From contig LJCX01000029.1 of NCBI GenBank assembly GCA_001298545.1, positions 372,001-436,000 of the forward strand: 64,000 nt of DNA, read 5' to 3'. The position numbers and the translations under genes were made by a program. How positions within the stretch are numbered: the first letter of the stretch is position 1; every line of letters begins with the position of its first letter. The notes under the pieces were generated by a model. It made no database searches, was not told where the DNA came from, and saw only the letters and a list, made by a program, of their open reading frames with translations. This document shows, piece after piece, positions 48,686 through 56,349 of this stretch. The DNA comes from Actinobacteria bacterium OV320. GTDB lineage: Bacteria; Actinomycetota; Actinomycetes; Streptomycetales; Streptomycetaceae.

Positions 48686-49302
48686 TGGGAGCGCTGCTGG
48701 GGCTGGTGATGGATCCGGTGGTGCGCGGCGCGGCGCGACCCGCCCCGATCGACTGCCTGGTCACCCACCACCCGCACCTTCCACGCGACCGCATGGGCCA
48801 CCGCCTCGACGCCTCCGGCCGTTCGCTGATCATCGAGGCCGTCGCCCGGGTGTACGGCCTCGACATCGGGGCGCGGGACCTCACGAGGGACGTCCACAAG
48901 CGCTGGTACGTCCCGGCCCATCACCTCTCCGCCTCGGTCGCGCACTGCGACGGCTACAGCGCCGTGGCCCTGTCGGCCGGTCCGGTGCACCTCGGGGTGG
49001 ACCTCCAGGACGAACGGGACCGCCCGGCCGCCATGCGGTGGCTCGGCACCCTGCTCGGCCGCCGGCAGCCCGCCGAGATCCGGGACTTCGCCGAGTGCGA
49101 GGCGCTCATCAAGGCCTCGCACGTCACCAAGGAGACCTTCGCCGGGGTCCGGCTGCCCGCGTGGCGGCCGGGCTGGCGGCCCACCAACGTGGGCTCGTAC
49201 CGGGTGCGTTCGACGACGGTGGCCCCGGCGATGCACCTGGCCCTCGCGGCCGACGCCCCCGCCCCCGTCCGTATGCACACCTCGACCCTGGAGCCGGCAT
49301 GA
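48685..49302 (+). CDS. 4'-phosphopantetheinyl transferase (Sfp/AcpT-like)
   Basis: A 205-residue PPTase. The Mg-binding Asp106 in LGVDLQDERD and the downstream FAECEALIKAS (Lys143; ECEALIK in place of the usual KESxxK) are both visible. SVAHCDGYSAVAL precedes them as expected. It would activate the two carrier proteins of the cluster. The first motif lysine is replaced by Cys, but the Glu and final Lys are kept, so activity is plausible. Confidence 0.82.
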   Translation: MGALLGLVMDPVVRGAARPAPIDCLVTHHPHLPRDRMGHRLDASGRSLIIEAVARVYGLDIGARDLTRDVHKRWYVPAHHLSASVAHCDGYSAVALSAGPVHLGVDLQDERDRPAAMRWLGTLLGRRQPAEIRDFAECEALIKASHVTKETFAGVRLPAWRPGWRPTNVGSYRVRSTTVAPAMHLALAADAPAPVRMHTSTLEPA

Positions 49303-50456
49303 CAGCCACAGCGGCGGCCGTACGGCCCTACACCCGCCGTATCTCGCAGATCGAGCGCGGCTACCTGAACGCCGCGGCCACCGGCACCCCGCAGCTGATC
49401 CAGATGATCGTGGAGGGCGAGGGCGGCATCGACCCCGACGCGCTGCGGGACGCGGTACGGTCCGCCACCCTGGCGAGCCCCGGCCTCGCGGTGCGGCGCC
49501 GGGGTGCCGGCTGGCGCGCCGACGGCCCGCTCCCGCCGGTCGTCGAACTCCCCGCCGGCGACGGTTTCGACGCCCCTTTCTTCCACCGCGACCTGGACGT
49601 CGTCACCGGCCCGGTCTGCGAGGTGGGGCTCGTCGCGGGGCCGTCGACCCGGCTGGTCGTGCGGGCCAGTCACATCGTCACCGACGGCCGCGGGCTCCGG
49701 CAGTGGATCGCCGACGTGTTCCGGGTGCTGCGCGGCGAGGAGCCGGTGGGCGCCGCGTCCGTCGTCGACGACACCCACTTCCGGAAGGCCGCCGGGAAGG
49801 TGCCGCCCGCCGAGCCGCCCGCCCGGCTGGAGGGACTGCCCGCGATCCTCGGGGAGGGACCGGCCGACGGCACCCCGCTCTGGATGCGGCGCCGGGTGCG
49901 GGCGGCCCCGTCGGCGGTCACCGCCCGGGTGGCCGCCGCCCTCTCCGGCCGGCTGGGCGGCGAGACGGGCCGGCTGATCGTGCCGGTGGACCTGCGCCGC
50001 CACGACCGCACGGTCCGCTCCACCGCCAACCTCACCTCCCGGCTGGTGCTGGACCTGCACCGGGACGACAGCTGGAAGCGGCTGCACGGCCAGATCGTGC
50101 GGGCTCTGCTCGGCAAGCGCGAGGTGGCCGCGCTGGAGGGGGACTTCCTGCGCAGCAATCCCTTCGCCAACTCGCTGCGCGAGGCCCAGGAGCTGGACGG
50201 CACCCGGTTCCCGTGCACGGCGATCATCTCCGACCACGGCCGGATCGACACCGGCGAACTGCGCACCGACCGGTTCCGGCCGACCGGCTTCTCCACGCTG
50301 CCGATGCTCGTGCCCTACGCCGAGATGTTCCTGAGCACCTGCCAGGTCGGCGACGAGACCGAACTGACCCTGTCCTGCCGCAGGCGCCCCGGCGCGGCCG
50401 AGGCGGCCGGGGCGGTCCTCGACGACATCGAGCACGCCCTGACCGACACCCGCTGA
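49299..50456 (+). CDS. Condensation-domain-like acyltransferase
   Basis: A 385-residue stand-alone protein of the CoA-dependent/condensation acyltransferase fold (PapA or C-domain type). The active-site motif HxxxDG is His125 to Asp129-Gly130 in SHIVTDGRGLR. Later segments LIVPVDLRRHD and STANLTSRLVLD fit the DFGWG-side of the fold, though the DFGWG motif itself is not clear. It could join the acyl chain on a carrier to an amine or alcohol. It overlaps the PPTase gene by 4 bases. Confidence 0.8.
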   Translation: MTATAAAVRPYTRRISQIERGYLNAAATGTPQLIQMIVEGEGGIDPDALRDAVRSATLASPGLAVRRRGAGWRADGPLPPVVELPAGDGFDAPFFHRDLDVVTGPVCEVGLVAGPSTRLVVRASHIVTDGRGLRQWIADVFRVLRGEEPVGAASVVDDTHFRKAAGKVPPAEPPARLEGLPAILGEGPADGTPLWMRRRVRAAPSAVTARVAAALSGRLGGETGRLIVPVDLRRHDRTVRSTANLTSRLVLDLHRDDSWKRLHGQIVRALLGKREVAALEGDFLRSNPFANSLREAQELDGTRFPCTAIISDHGRIDTGELRTDRFRPTGFSTLPMLVPYAEMFLSTCQVGDETELTLSCRRRPGAAEAAGAVLDDIEHALTDTR

Positions 50457-50465
50457 CGGACCCGA

Positions 50466-50716
50466 GCCGCCGGGCCCCCGACGGACCGAGCCGCCGGCCC
50501 CGGCAGACCCGAGCCGCCGGCCCCCGGCAGACCCGTGCCGACCGGCCCCCGGCAGACCCGTGCCGACCGGCCCCCGGCAGACCCGTGCCGACCGGCCCCC
50601 GGCAGACCCGTGCCGACCGGCCCCCGACGGACCCGTGCCGACCGGCCCGAGCCGCCTGCCCGAACCGACCGGTACGCCCCGAGGCCGGTACGCCCCGAGG
50701 CCGGTACGCCCCGACC
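50466..50716. repeat. Tandem repeat array filling the gap before the MFS gene
   Basis: The 336-base gap between the condensation-like gene and the MFS gene is mostly repeats. Diverged GAGCCGCCGGCCCC units run to about 50527. Four near-identical 25-bp units (50528-50552, 50553-50577, 50578-50602, 50603-50627) and a partial fifth follow. GTACGCCCCGAGGCCG then occurs about three times (50672-50716). No gene is present. Confidence 0.9.
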
Positions 50717-50792
50717 GGCGGCGAACCGCCCCGGCCCCTCGCCCCGGCCCACCGCCCTGTTGACCTCATCGCCCTGCTAAGGACGCCCACCC

Positions 50793-52238
50793 ATGGCACT
50801 GACCGAACAGACCAAAGAGGACGCGCCGAGCCCTCCGCGGGCCGCTTCCGGCCCCGCCCTCGTCACGATGGCCGCGGCCATCATGGGCGGCTTCCTCGCC
50901 CTGCTCGACACCACCATCGTCAATGTGTCCCTGCACGAGACCACGGCCAGGTTCGGCTCCATCGGCCAGGTCCAGTGGGTGGTGACCACCTATCTGATGG
51001 CGCTGGCCGCCACCATGCCGGCCACCGGCTGGCTCGCCAACCGGTTCGGCGTACGGCGCGTCTTCGCCGCCGCGATCCTGCTGTTCGCGCTCGGCTCGGC
51101 GGCCTGCGCGGCCAGCCAGAGCCTGCCCGAGCTGATCGCGGCCCGCGGGGTGGCCGGCGCCGCCGCCGGTGTGCTCACCCCCGTGTCGACGATCCTCCTC
51201 ACCAGTGGCGTGCCCCGCGAACACCTGGGCCGGGTGCAGTCGTTGAACGGCAGCGTCATGCTGATCAGCCCGCTGCTGGGCCCGACGATCGGCGGCCTCC
51301 TGGTCGAGGCCGGGGGATGGTCCGCGGTGTACGTCGTCAACGTCCCGCTCTGCGCCGGCCTGCTGTACGTCACCCTGCGCCGGGTCCCCGCGGACCGCCC
51401 GAGGGAGGGTGCCGCCAAGCCGCTGGACGTGATCGGCCTGGTGTCCTCGGCCGCCTGCACGGTCTGCACCGTGCTGGCCGTGCACGAGTTCTCCGACCAC
51501 GCCCTCGACGGGCGGGCGGCCTTCCTGGTCCCGCTGGTCCTCGCCGTCGCGAGCGGTGCCGTGTTCGTCGTCCGGGAACTGCGCGCGGCCCACCCGCTGC
51601 TCGACGTGCGCCTGTTCGCCCACCGCGTGTACCGGACGGCCGCGATCAACATCTTCTGCCTGGGCTTCGTCCTCTACTCGCCGATGATGCTCATCCCGCT
51701 CTACTTCGAGACCGCCCGCGGCGAGACGGCCGTGACGACCGGTCTGCTGATGTCCACGGGAGGCCTCGGCGTGGTCACCGCGGCCTGGCTGTGCCGGGTG
51801 CTGATGAAGCGGCTGGGCGGTGGCGGCACCGTCGTCGTCGGCATCACCCTGACGATGGTGGCGACCGTGCCGCTGACCACGCTGTCCTCGGACACCTCGT
51901 ACGTGCTGCTGTGCGCGAGCCTCGTGGTGCGCGGCCTGGGCACCGGACTGACGATCGTGCCGGCGATGACCCGGGCCTTCCAGTCGGTCCGCCCGCAGTC
52001 CATCCCGGACGCCTCCTCCCAGCTCAACCTGATCCAGCGGATCGGCGGCACGGTGGCCCTCGCCGTGGTCACCGTGGTCCTGGAGCAGGCGGCCCGCGAG
52101 CGCCACGGACTGGTGCCCGGCGCCTTCGCCCACTCCTTCACCTGGGTCCTCGCGATCTACACCGTCACCCTGCTGCCCGCCCTGGCCCTGCTCCTCGCCG
52201 ACCGCAAGGAGGCACGCGTCGGCGCGGTGCCCGCCTGA
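50793..52238 (+). CDS. MFS drug exporter, DHA2 (EmrB/QacA) family, 14 helices
   Basis: A 481-residue transporter. Motif C-like and D1 signals LLDTTIVNVSLHET at helix 1, WVVTTYLMALAATMPATGWLANRFGVRR (helix 2-loop, motif A) and TIGGLLVEAGGWSAVYVVNVP (helix 5) are typical of DHA2 antiporters. It probably exports the product or gives resistance together with the ABC system. It is separated from the biosynthetic operon by a repeat array and may have its own promoter there. A large hairpin ends the transcript. Confidence 0.92.
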   Translation: MALTEQTKEDAPSPPRAASGPALVTMAAAIMGGFLALLDTTIVNVSLHETTARFGSIGQVQWVVTTYLMALAATMPATGWLANRFGVRRVFAAAILLFALGSAACAASQSLPELIAARGVAGAAAGVLTPVSTILLTSGVPREHLGRVQSLNGSVMLISPLLGPTIGGLLVEAGGWSAVYVVNVPLCAGLLYVTLRRVPADRPREGAAKPLDVIGLVSSAACTVCTVLAVHEFSDHALDGRAAFLVPLVLAVASGAVFVVRELRAAHPLLDVRLFAHRVYRTAAINIFCLGFVLYSPMMLIPLYFETARGETAVTTGLLMSTGGLGVVTAAWLCRVLMKRLGGGGTVVVGITLTMVATVPLTTLSSDTSYVLLCASLVVRGLGTGLTIVPAMTRAFQSVRPQSIPDASSQLNLIQRIGGTVALAVVTVVLEQAARERHGLVPGAFAHSFTWVLAIYTVTLLPALALLLADRKEARVGAVPA

Positions 52239-52243
52239 GCGCA

Positions 52244-52314
52244 CGGGCCCTGTCGTCGCACCTCCGCCGTCCGCGCCCCGGGCGCGGCGGGCGGGCATGC
52301 GACGACAGGGCCCG
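52244..52314. terminator. Large bidirectional stem-loop
   Basis: A perfect 17-bp outer stem (52244-52260 and 52298-52314) encloses a GC-rich inner stem (CCGCGCCC/GGGCGCGG). It lies between the MFS gene and the convergent LuxR-type gene. Confidence 0.85.
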
Positions 52315-52371
52315 AGGCGACCGGCCGGTACGGGTCACCCGTACCGGCGCCCGGCGGTCGGCGCTCAGCAC

Positions 52372-53367
52372 TCAGCGCGAGGAGGGCAGCCAGCCGTCCT
52401 GGACGGCGTGCACCCCCGCCTCGAAGCGGCTGCGCGCGTCCAGGCGTTCCATCAGGGTGGCGGCGGTGCGCCGGGCCGTGCGCGGGGAGACGCCGAGGCG
52501 CTTGGCGATGGCCTCGTCGGTGTAGCCCTGGGCGAGCATCTTGAGCACGGCACGCTCCTGCGGCGGCATGCCGTTCGCCTCGCACTTCGGTGTACTCCCC
52601 AGCGCCGTCGCGGTGTTCCACACGCCCTCGAAGAGCGCGCACAGGGCCGCGACCGTCCCCGCCCCGCTCAGCACCACTCCGCCGACCCGGGCGTCGCTCG
52701 TGTCGACCGGCAGCACCGCCTTGCACCGGTCGAAGATGATCATCCGGACCGGGAGTTCGGGCACGGTACGGACCTGTCCGCCGCGGGAGTGCAGCCAGCC
52801 GACGTGGTCCAGCGTGGGCTGATGGTTGCGCACACTGTCGAGATAGACCGTCCGCATCCGCACCCCGCGGTCGAGCAGCGCGGAGTTGGGAGCGCGACTG
52901 GCCTGAAGGTCCTCGGCCCGGTGCGCGCCGCCCGGCGCGAACGTGGCGACCTCGACCTGCGCCGACTGGGCCAGTTCCGTGAGCCGTTCCCGGATCGCCT
53001 CCAGGCCGTCCAGCTGTTCGGAATCGCTGTCGATGCCCCGTGGTCGGAGCGAGGAGCATTCGGCGATCAGTTGGGCCGCGGCCGCTCTGGATTTCTCCAC
53101 GCGCATCTGCTGCGCCGCCAACTCCGCCTGCTGGCGCGCCAGCAGCACCTCCATGGCGGTCTCCGGGCCGACGGCCCGGAACCCTATGCCCTTGCGGGCC
53201 GATGGCTGGATCAACGCGAGTTCGCTGAGCCGGTCCAGCCCCGCGCGCACCCGCTCCTCCGGCAGCCCGAGCCGGGACACGAGGACGATGATGCCCTCCA
53301 GTGGATTGGCCAGCATCCACCGGTAGATGGCTTCTGCCTCGGCATCCAGTCCCAGAACCTCCAACAT
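52372..53367 (-). CDS. LuxR-type regulator with TrmB-like N-terminus
   Basis: A 331-residue regulator. The N-terminal part (LDAEAEAIYRWMLANP, then LGLPEERVRAGLDRLSELALI) is a TrmB-type winged helix; a coiled segment (LARQQAELAAQQMRVEKSRAAA) and a phospholipase D-like middle follow. The C-terminal LuxR helix-turn-helix is RAVLKMLAQGYTDEAIAKRLGVSPRTARRTAATLMERL. There is no receiver domain. Streptomyces proteins of this design are often cluster-situated regulators. It is divergent from the short gene at 53688 and preceded by GGGGGA. Confidence 0.88.
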   Translation of the reverse strand: MLEVLGLDAEAEAIYRWMLANPLEGIIVLVSRLGLPEERVRAGLDRLSELALIQPSARKGIGFRAVGPETAMEVLLARQQAELAAQQMRVEKSRAAAAQLIAECSSLRPRGIDSDSEQLDGLEAIRERLTELAQSAQVEVATFAPGGAHRAEDLQASRAPNSALLDRGVRMRTVYLDSVRNHQPTLDHVGWLHSRGGQVRTVPELPVRMIIFDRCKAVLPVDTSDARVGGVVLSGAGTVAALCALFEGVWNTATALGSTPKCEANGMPPQERAVLKMLAQGYTDEAIAKRLGVSPRTARRTAATLMERLDARSRFEAGVHAVQDGWLPSSR

Positions 53368-53687
53368 GATGCAGTCCCCCTGTTGCTGTCACACACTGCA
53401 CACACTGTGTTCGAAACTTAGTGCCCCCGAGCTTACTGACCTTGAACTGCGGATGGCGGCTCGGCGGCACGGAGGACGGTTCCGGCCAATCGCTCGGCTT
53501 TCAACCATCCGTGGTGCCAGAGTGAGGGCCACTCCGCATCCCGGCCGGCGCGAGGCGCTGCCCCGCCCATTCGAGGACGGCTTCCGGGACGGCTTTCGGC
53601 TTCCTTCCGTATGACGCTTCATGCCATGGCACAAAGCGTCCATCGCGAGCGGGTCCACGGTTGCTGAACAGCGCCGAAGATGAAGTC
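53368..53687. other. 320-base divergent promoter region
   Basis: It lies between the LuxR-type gene (minus) and the short gene at 53688 (plus). CACACACTGCACACACTGTG at 53391-53410 is a repeat-rich stretch just upstream of the LuxR-type start and could be an operator. Nothing else stands out. Confidence 0.4.
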
Positions 53688-53987
53688 ATGTATCTCATCC
53701 ACGTGCGCCTGCGCGCCCCTGCCGAGGAGTCCGCCCGGCCCGATCTGGCGGCGATCATTTCCTCGTGCGCCGAGGAAGGCGACGGCCTGGAACACGTCTC
53801 CGTGCACGCGCACGCCGGCGAGGGCCTCACGCTGGGTCTTTTCCTCCTCGCCGACTCCCTGGCCACGGCCGAGGACAGCGCCGCGCGGCTGTCGCGGCGG
53901 GCCGTGGAACAGCATCCGGACCTGCTCGGCTACGGCGTCGTGACCTCCGGGGCCGTCCTGGTGCCCGGCCCCTGGTGGGACACGTGA
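53688..53987 (+). CDS. Small acidic protein of unknown function
   Basis: A 99-residue protein starting MYLIHVRLRAP, with alternating strand-like and helix-like segments (ARPDLAAIISSCAEE, LEHVSVHAHAGEGLTLGLFLLADSLATAED, SARLSRRAVEQHPDL). This looks like a ferredoxin-like alpha-beta fold. A TTG nine codons upstream is an alternative start. It lies between the two regulators and may be part of the control circuit. I do not recognise a named family. Confidence 0.6.
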   Translation: MYLIHVRLRAPAEESARPDLAAIISSCAEEGDGLEHVSVHAHAGEGLTLGLFLLADSLATAEDSAARLSRRAVEQHPDLLGYGVVTSGAVLVPGPWWDT

Positions 53988-54191
53988 GCCTCGCGTTTCC
54001 CCAGGTCGGGGTGGACGGGTTAGGCCGCTGCACATTCCGTCCAGCCGTCAGCTGTTCCCTCCGGCCCGCCCGCCGAGCAGAGTTGAGCCATCGACGGAAC
54101 GAAAGCCGCCGAAGACTTCACCGAAGAGTCCGCTGAATAGTCCGGAAGTATTCACTCCGGAAATCCACTCACTCAATCGAGGAGAAAATCC

Positions 54192-54365
54192 ATGCAGGGC
54201 ACCCGTGTCTCCAAAATCGTCGCCGCCGCGCTGATCGTTCTCGGCGGAATGGCGATGACGGTGACCGTCACGGATTCTCCGAAGAACATCACGCACGCCG
54301 TCGAGAGCGACCTCCGCACCACCGCGGGCGACCACACCGACGGCGATGTCACCTGGGGCCCCTGA
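54192..54365 (+). CDS. 57-residue secreted or membrane peptide upstream of the SARP gene
   Basis: ATG 54192 is preceded by GAGGAG and encodes 57 residues. A basic start (MQGTRVSK) is followed by a hydrophobic helix (about residues 9-23) and a polar 34-residue tail ending DGDVTWGP. It has no cysteine and few positions suited to a lanthipeptide core. It ends 55 bases before the SARP regulator gene in the same direction. A signal or pheromone-like role feeding the regulator is possible but inferred. TCCGGAA repeats at 54141 and 54156 lie upstream. Confidence 0.6.
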   Translation: MQGTRVSKIVAAALIVLGGMAMTVTVTDSPKNITHAVESDLRTTAGDHTDGDVTWGP

Positions 54366-54420
54366 ACATTCACGGGGGCATGTGCTGAACCGAGTTGAAA
54401 GACATCGGGGGACAGAAGAA

Positions 54421-56256
54421 ATGGAATTCCTGGTCCTGGGATCTCTGGAACTGCGTGAGTCGGGCATCCCGATCCGCGTCCGGGGCATGCGGCAACAGCG
54501 GCTCCTCGCCCTGCTGCTCCTCAACGCCAACCGGGTCGTTCCGATGGACGCGCTGGTGGACGAACTGTGGGAGGACCCACCGTCGTCGGCCCGTCCGCAG
54601 GTGCACAACGCGATCCGCGACCTGCGCCGCATCCTCTCCGCGTCGGAGGGGACCAGCCTGGTCACCGTGGACGTCGGCTACCGCCTGGTGGTGCCCGAGG
54701 ACGCCGTGGACGCGCACCGGTTCGTCGGCCGGGTGCGCGCGGCCAAGGTGGCGGAGCGCGAGAACCGGTACACCGAGGCCGTCCGGCTGCTCCAGTCGGC
54801 GGTGGACCTCTGGCGCGGGGAGGCCTTCGCCGGGATCCAGTGCCCGACGGTCTCCGGCGCCGCGGTCAAGCTGGCCGAGCAGCGGCTGACCGCCGTGGAG
54901 GACCTCGTCGCACTGCGCCTGAAGCTCGGCGAGACCGGCTCCCTCGTCGGGGAACTGCACGCGCTGATCGCGGAGTACCCGCTGCGCGAGGCCCTGCGCG
55001 GCAGCCTGATGATCGCCCTGTGCCGCAGCGGCCGGCAGGCCGACGCCCTCGCGGTCTACGACGAGGGCCGGCGGTTCCTGGTGGACGAGCTCGGCCTGGA
55101 GCCGAGCCCCCGGCTGCGCGCCCTGCACGCGGAGATCCTCGCCGACTCCCCGGACCTGCACGGCTCGGCGGGACCAGCGCTCGCGGCGGCGGCCGGCGCC
55201 GAGCCGTCCGACGACCGCGGGACGGGACCGTCCGCAGCGCCCGGGAACGGCAGGCACTACCTGCCCCACGACCTCACGGACTTCACCGGGCGCACCGCGG
55301 AACTGGCCACCCTGACGGCCGTCGCCGCACAGGAGCCGGGCGGCTCGCCGGTGATGGTGGCGATCGACGGCATGGGCGGGGTCGGCAAGACGACGCTCGC
55401 GGTGCGCCTCGCCCACCGGGTCACCGAGCTCTACCCGGACGGGCAGTACTTCATCAACCTGCACGGCTTCAGCGCGACCCGGTCGCCGGTGCCGACCGAG
55501 CACGCGCTCGCCGTCCTCCTGCAGGCGAGCGGCCTCACCGCGCGGGAGATCCCGCCCAGCCTTGAGGAGCGCAGCGCCCTGTGGCGCTCACGCCTGGCGG
55601 GCCGCCGCTGCCTGGTCGTCCTCGACGACGCGGCGGACAGCGCCCACGTCACGCCCCTGCTGCCGGGCACCGGGGGCACGTTGGTGCTGGTGACCAGCCG
55701 GCGCAAGCTCAGCGCCCTGGACGGCGCGCAGCCGCTCTGCCTCGACGTGCTGCCGCCCGCCGACGCGGTGACGCTGTTCCGGCGGATCGTCGGAGAGCCC
55801 CGCGCGCGGCGCGAGCCGGCGCGGGTCGCGCAGGCCGTCGAGCTGTGCGGCCGGCTGCCGCTGGCCCTGCGCATCGCCGCGACCCGGCTGCGCGACCGTC
55901 CGGCGTGGGCCGTCGCCGACCTCGTCGAGCGCCTCGCGCAGCCGGCGCAGCGGGCCCGCTGTCTGCAGACCGCCGACCGCGACCTGATGGCCGTGCTGCG
56001 GGTGTCCTACGACCATCTGAGCGCGCCCGAAAGGCGGTTCAGCAGGCTCATCAGCCTTCAGTCGGCCGCCTCCTACGACATCGCGCACGCGGCCCTCGTC
56101 ACGGGACTGCCGGCCGGGGACGTGGAACACCACTTCGACGCGCTGATCGAGAACAACCTGATCCGGGAGGACACCCCGGCCCGGTTCTCCTTCCACAGCC
56201 TGATCCGGGACTGCACCCGGGAACTGCTCGTCGAGGAGGCGGGCGCGGCGGCCTGA
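54421..56256 (+). CDS. SARP-family activator with NB-ARC domain
   Basis: A 611-residue regulator of the AfsR type. An OmpR-like winged helix (residues 1-95, LELRESGIPIRVRGMRQQRLLALLLLNANRVV) is followed by the bacterial transcriptional activator domain (about 100-245). An NB-ARC ATPase domain then carries the P-loop GMGGVGKTT (Lys323) and LVVLDDAADS. It stops after the winged-helix part of the ATPase module, without the C-terminal TPR array of full AfsR (about 990 residues). It is the likely pathway activator. ATG 54421 is chosen over upstream starts because of GGGGGACAGAAGAA. Confidence 0.9.
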   Translation: MEFLVLGSLELRESGIPIRVRGMRQQRLLALLLLNANRVVPMDALVDELWEDPPSSARPQVHNAIRDLRRILSASEGTSLVTVDVGYRLVVPEDAVDAHRFVGRVRAAKVAERENRYTEAVRLLQSAVDLWRGEAFAGIQCPTVSGAAVKLAEQRLTAVEDLVALRLKLGETGSLVGELHALIAEYPLREALRGSLMIALCRSGRQADALAVYDEGRRFLVDELGLEPSPRLRALHAEILADSPDLHGSAGPALAAAAGAEPSDDRGTGPSAAPGNGRHYLPHDLTDFTGRTAELATLTAVAAQEPGGSPVMVAIDGMGGVGKTTLAVRLAHRVTELYPDGQYFINLHGFSATRSPVPTEHALAVLLQASGLTAREIPPSLEERSALWRSRLAGRRCLVVLDDAADSAHVTPLLPGTGGTLVLVTSRRKLSALDGAQPLCLDVLPPADAVTLFRRIVGEPRARREPARVAQAVELCGRLPLALRIAATRLRDRPAWAVADLVERLAQPAQRARCLQTADRDLMAVLRVSYDHLSAPERRFSRLISLQSAASYDIAHAALVTGLPAGDVEHHFDALIENNLIREDTPARFSFHSLIRDCTRELLVEEAGAAA

Positions 56257-56349
56257 ACCGAATCTCCGTTCCGCCCCTGGTCGTGCCGCGCTTACGATGC
56301 GCGCAGTCGTACAACTGCCTGAACCGTCTGAACCAGGAGCACGGTACTC

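Larger units (their letters stand above)
31260..56256. other. Biosynthetic gene cluster: type II PKS, diaminopropionate, LanB-like hybrid
   Basis: About 25 kb, nearly all on plus. It combines highly reducing type II polyketide enzymes (fused KS-CLF, FabG, FabZ, ACP, FabD-like), an AMP-ligase/ACP pair, SbnA/SbnB-like diaminopropionate enzymes, a LanB-family protein, GNAT, GcvT-fold and condensation-type enzymes, a PPTase, two exporters and LuxR and SARP regulators. The boundaries are set by the Uma2 gene on the left and a septum-formation-type gene on the right. Both edges are inferred from gene content. The product is unknown; see the separate entries. Confidence 0.85.

Noticed and set aside
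50528..50652. CRISPR array
   Set aside because: Units are contiguous with no unique spacers and no cas gene is nearby; it is a plain tandem repeat.
54141..54162. TCCGGAA direct repeats as a SARP binding site
   Set aside because: The spacing is 15 bases, not the 11 or 22 usual for SARP heptamer sites, and only two copies are seen.
54192..54365. The 57-residue peptide as a RiPP precursor for the LanB-like enzyme
   Set aside because: It has no cysteine, a signal-like hydrophobic stretch instead of a leader, and lies 15 kb away beside regulators.
31260..56256. Aromatic (actinorhodin-like) type II PKS
   Set aside because: No aromatase, cyclase or ketoreductase of the aromatic type is present; the set FabG, FabZ and fused KS-CLF points to reduced or polyene chains.
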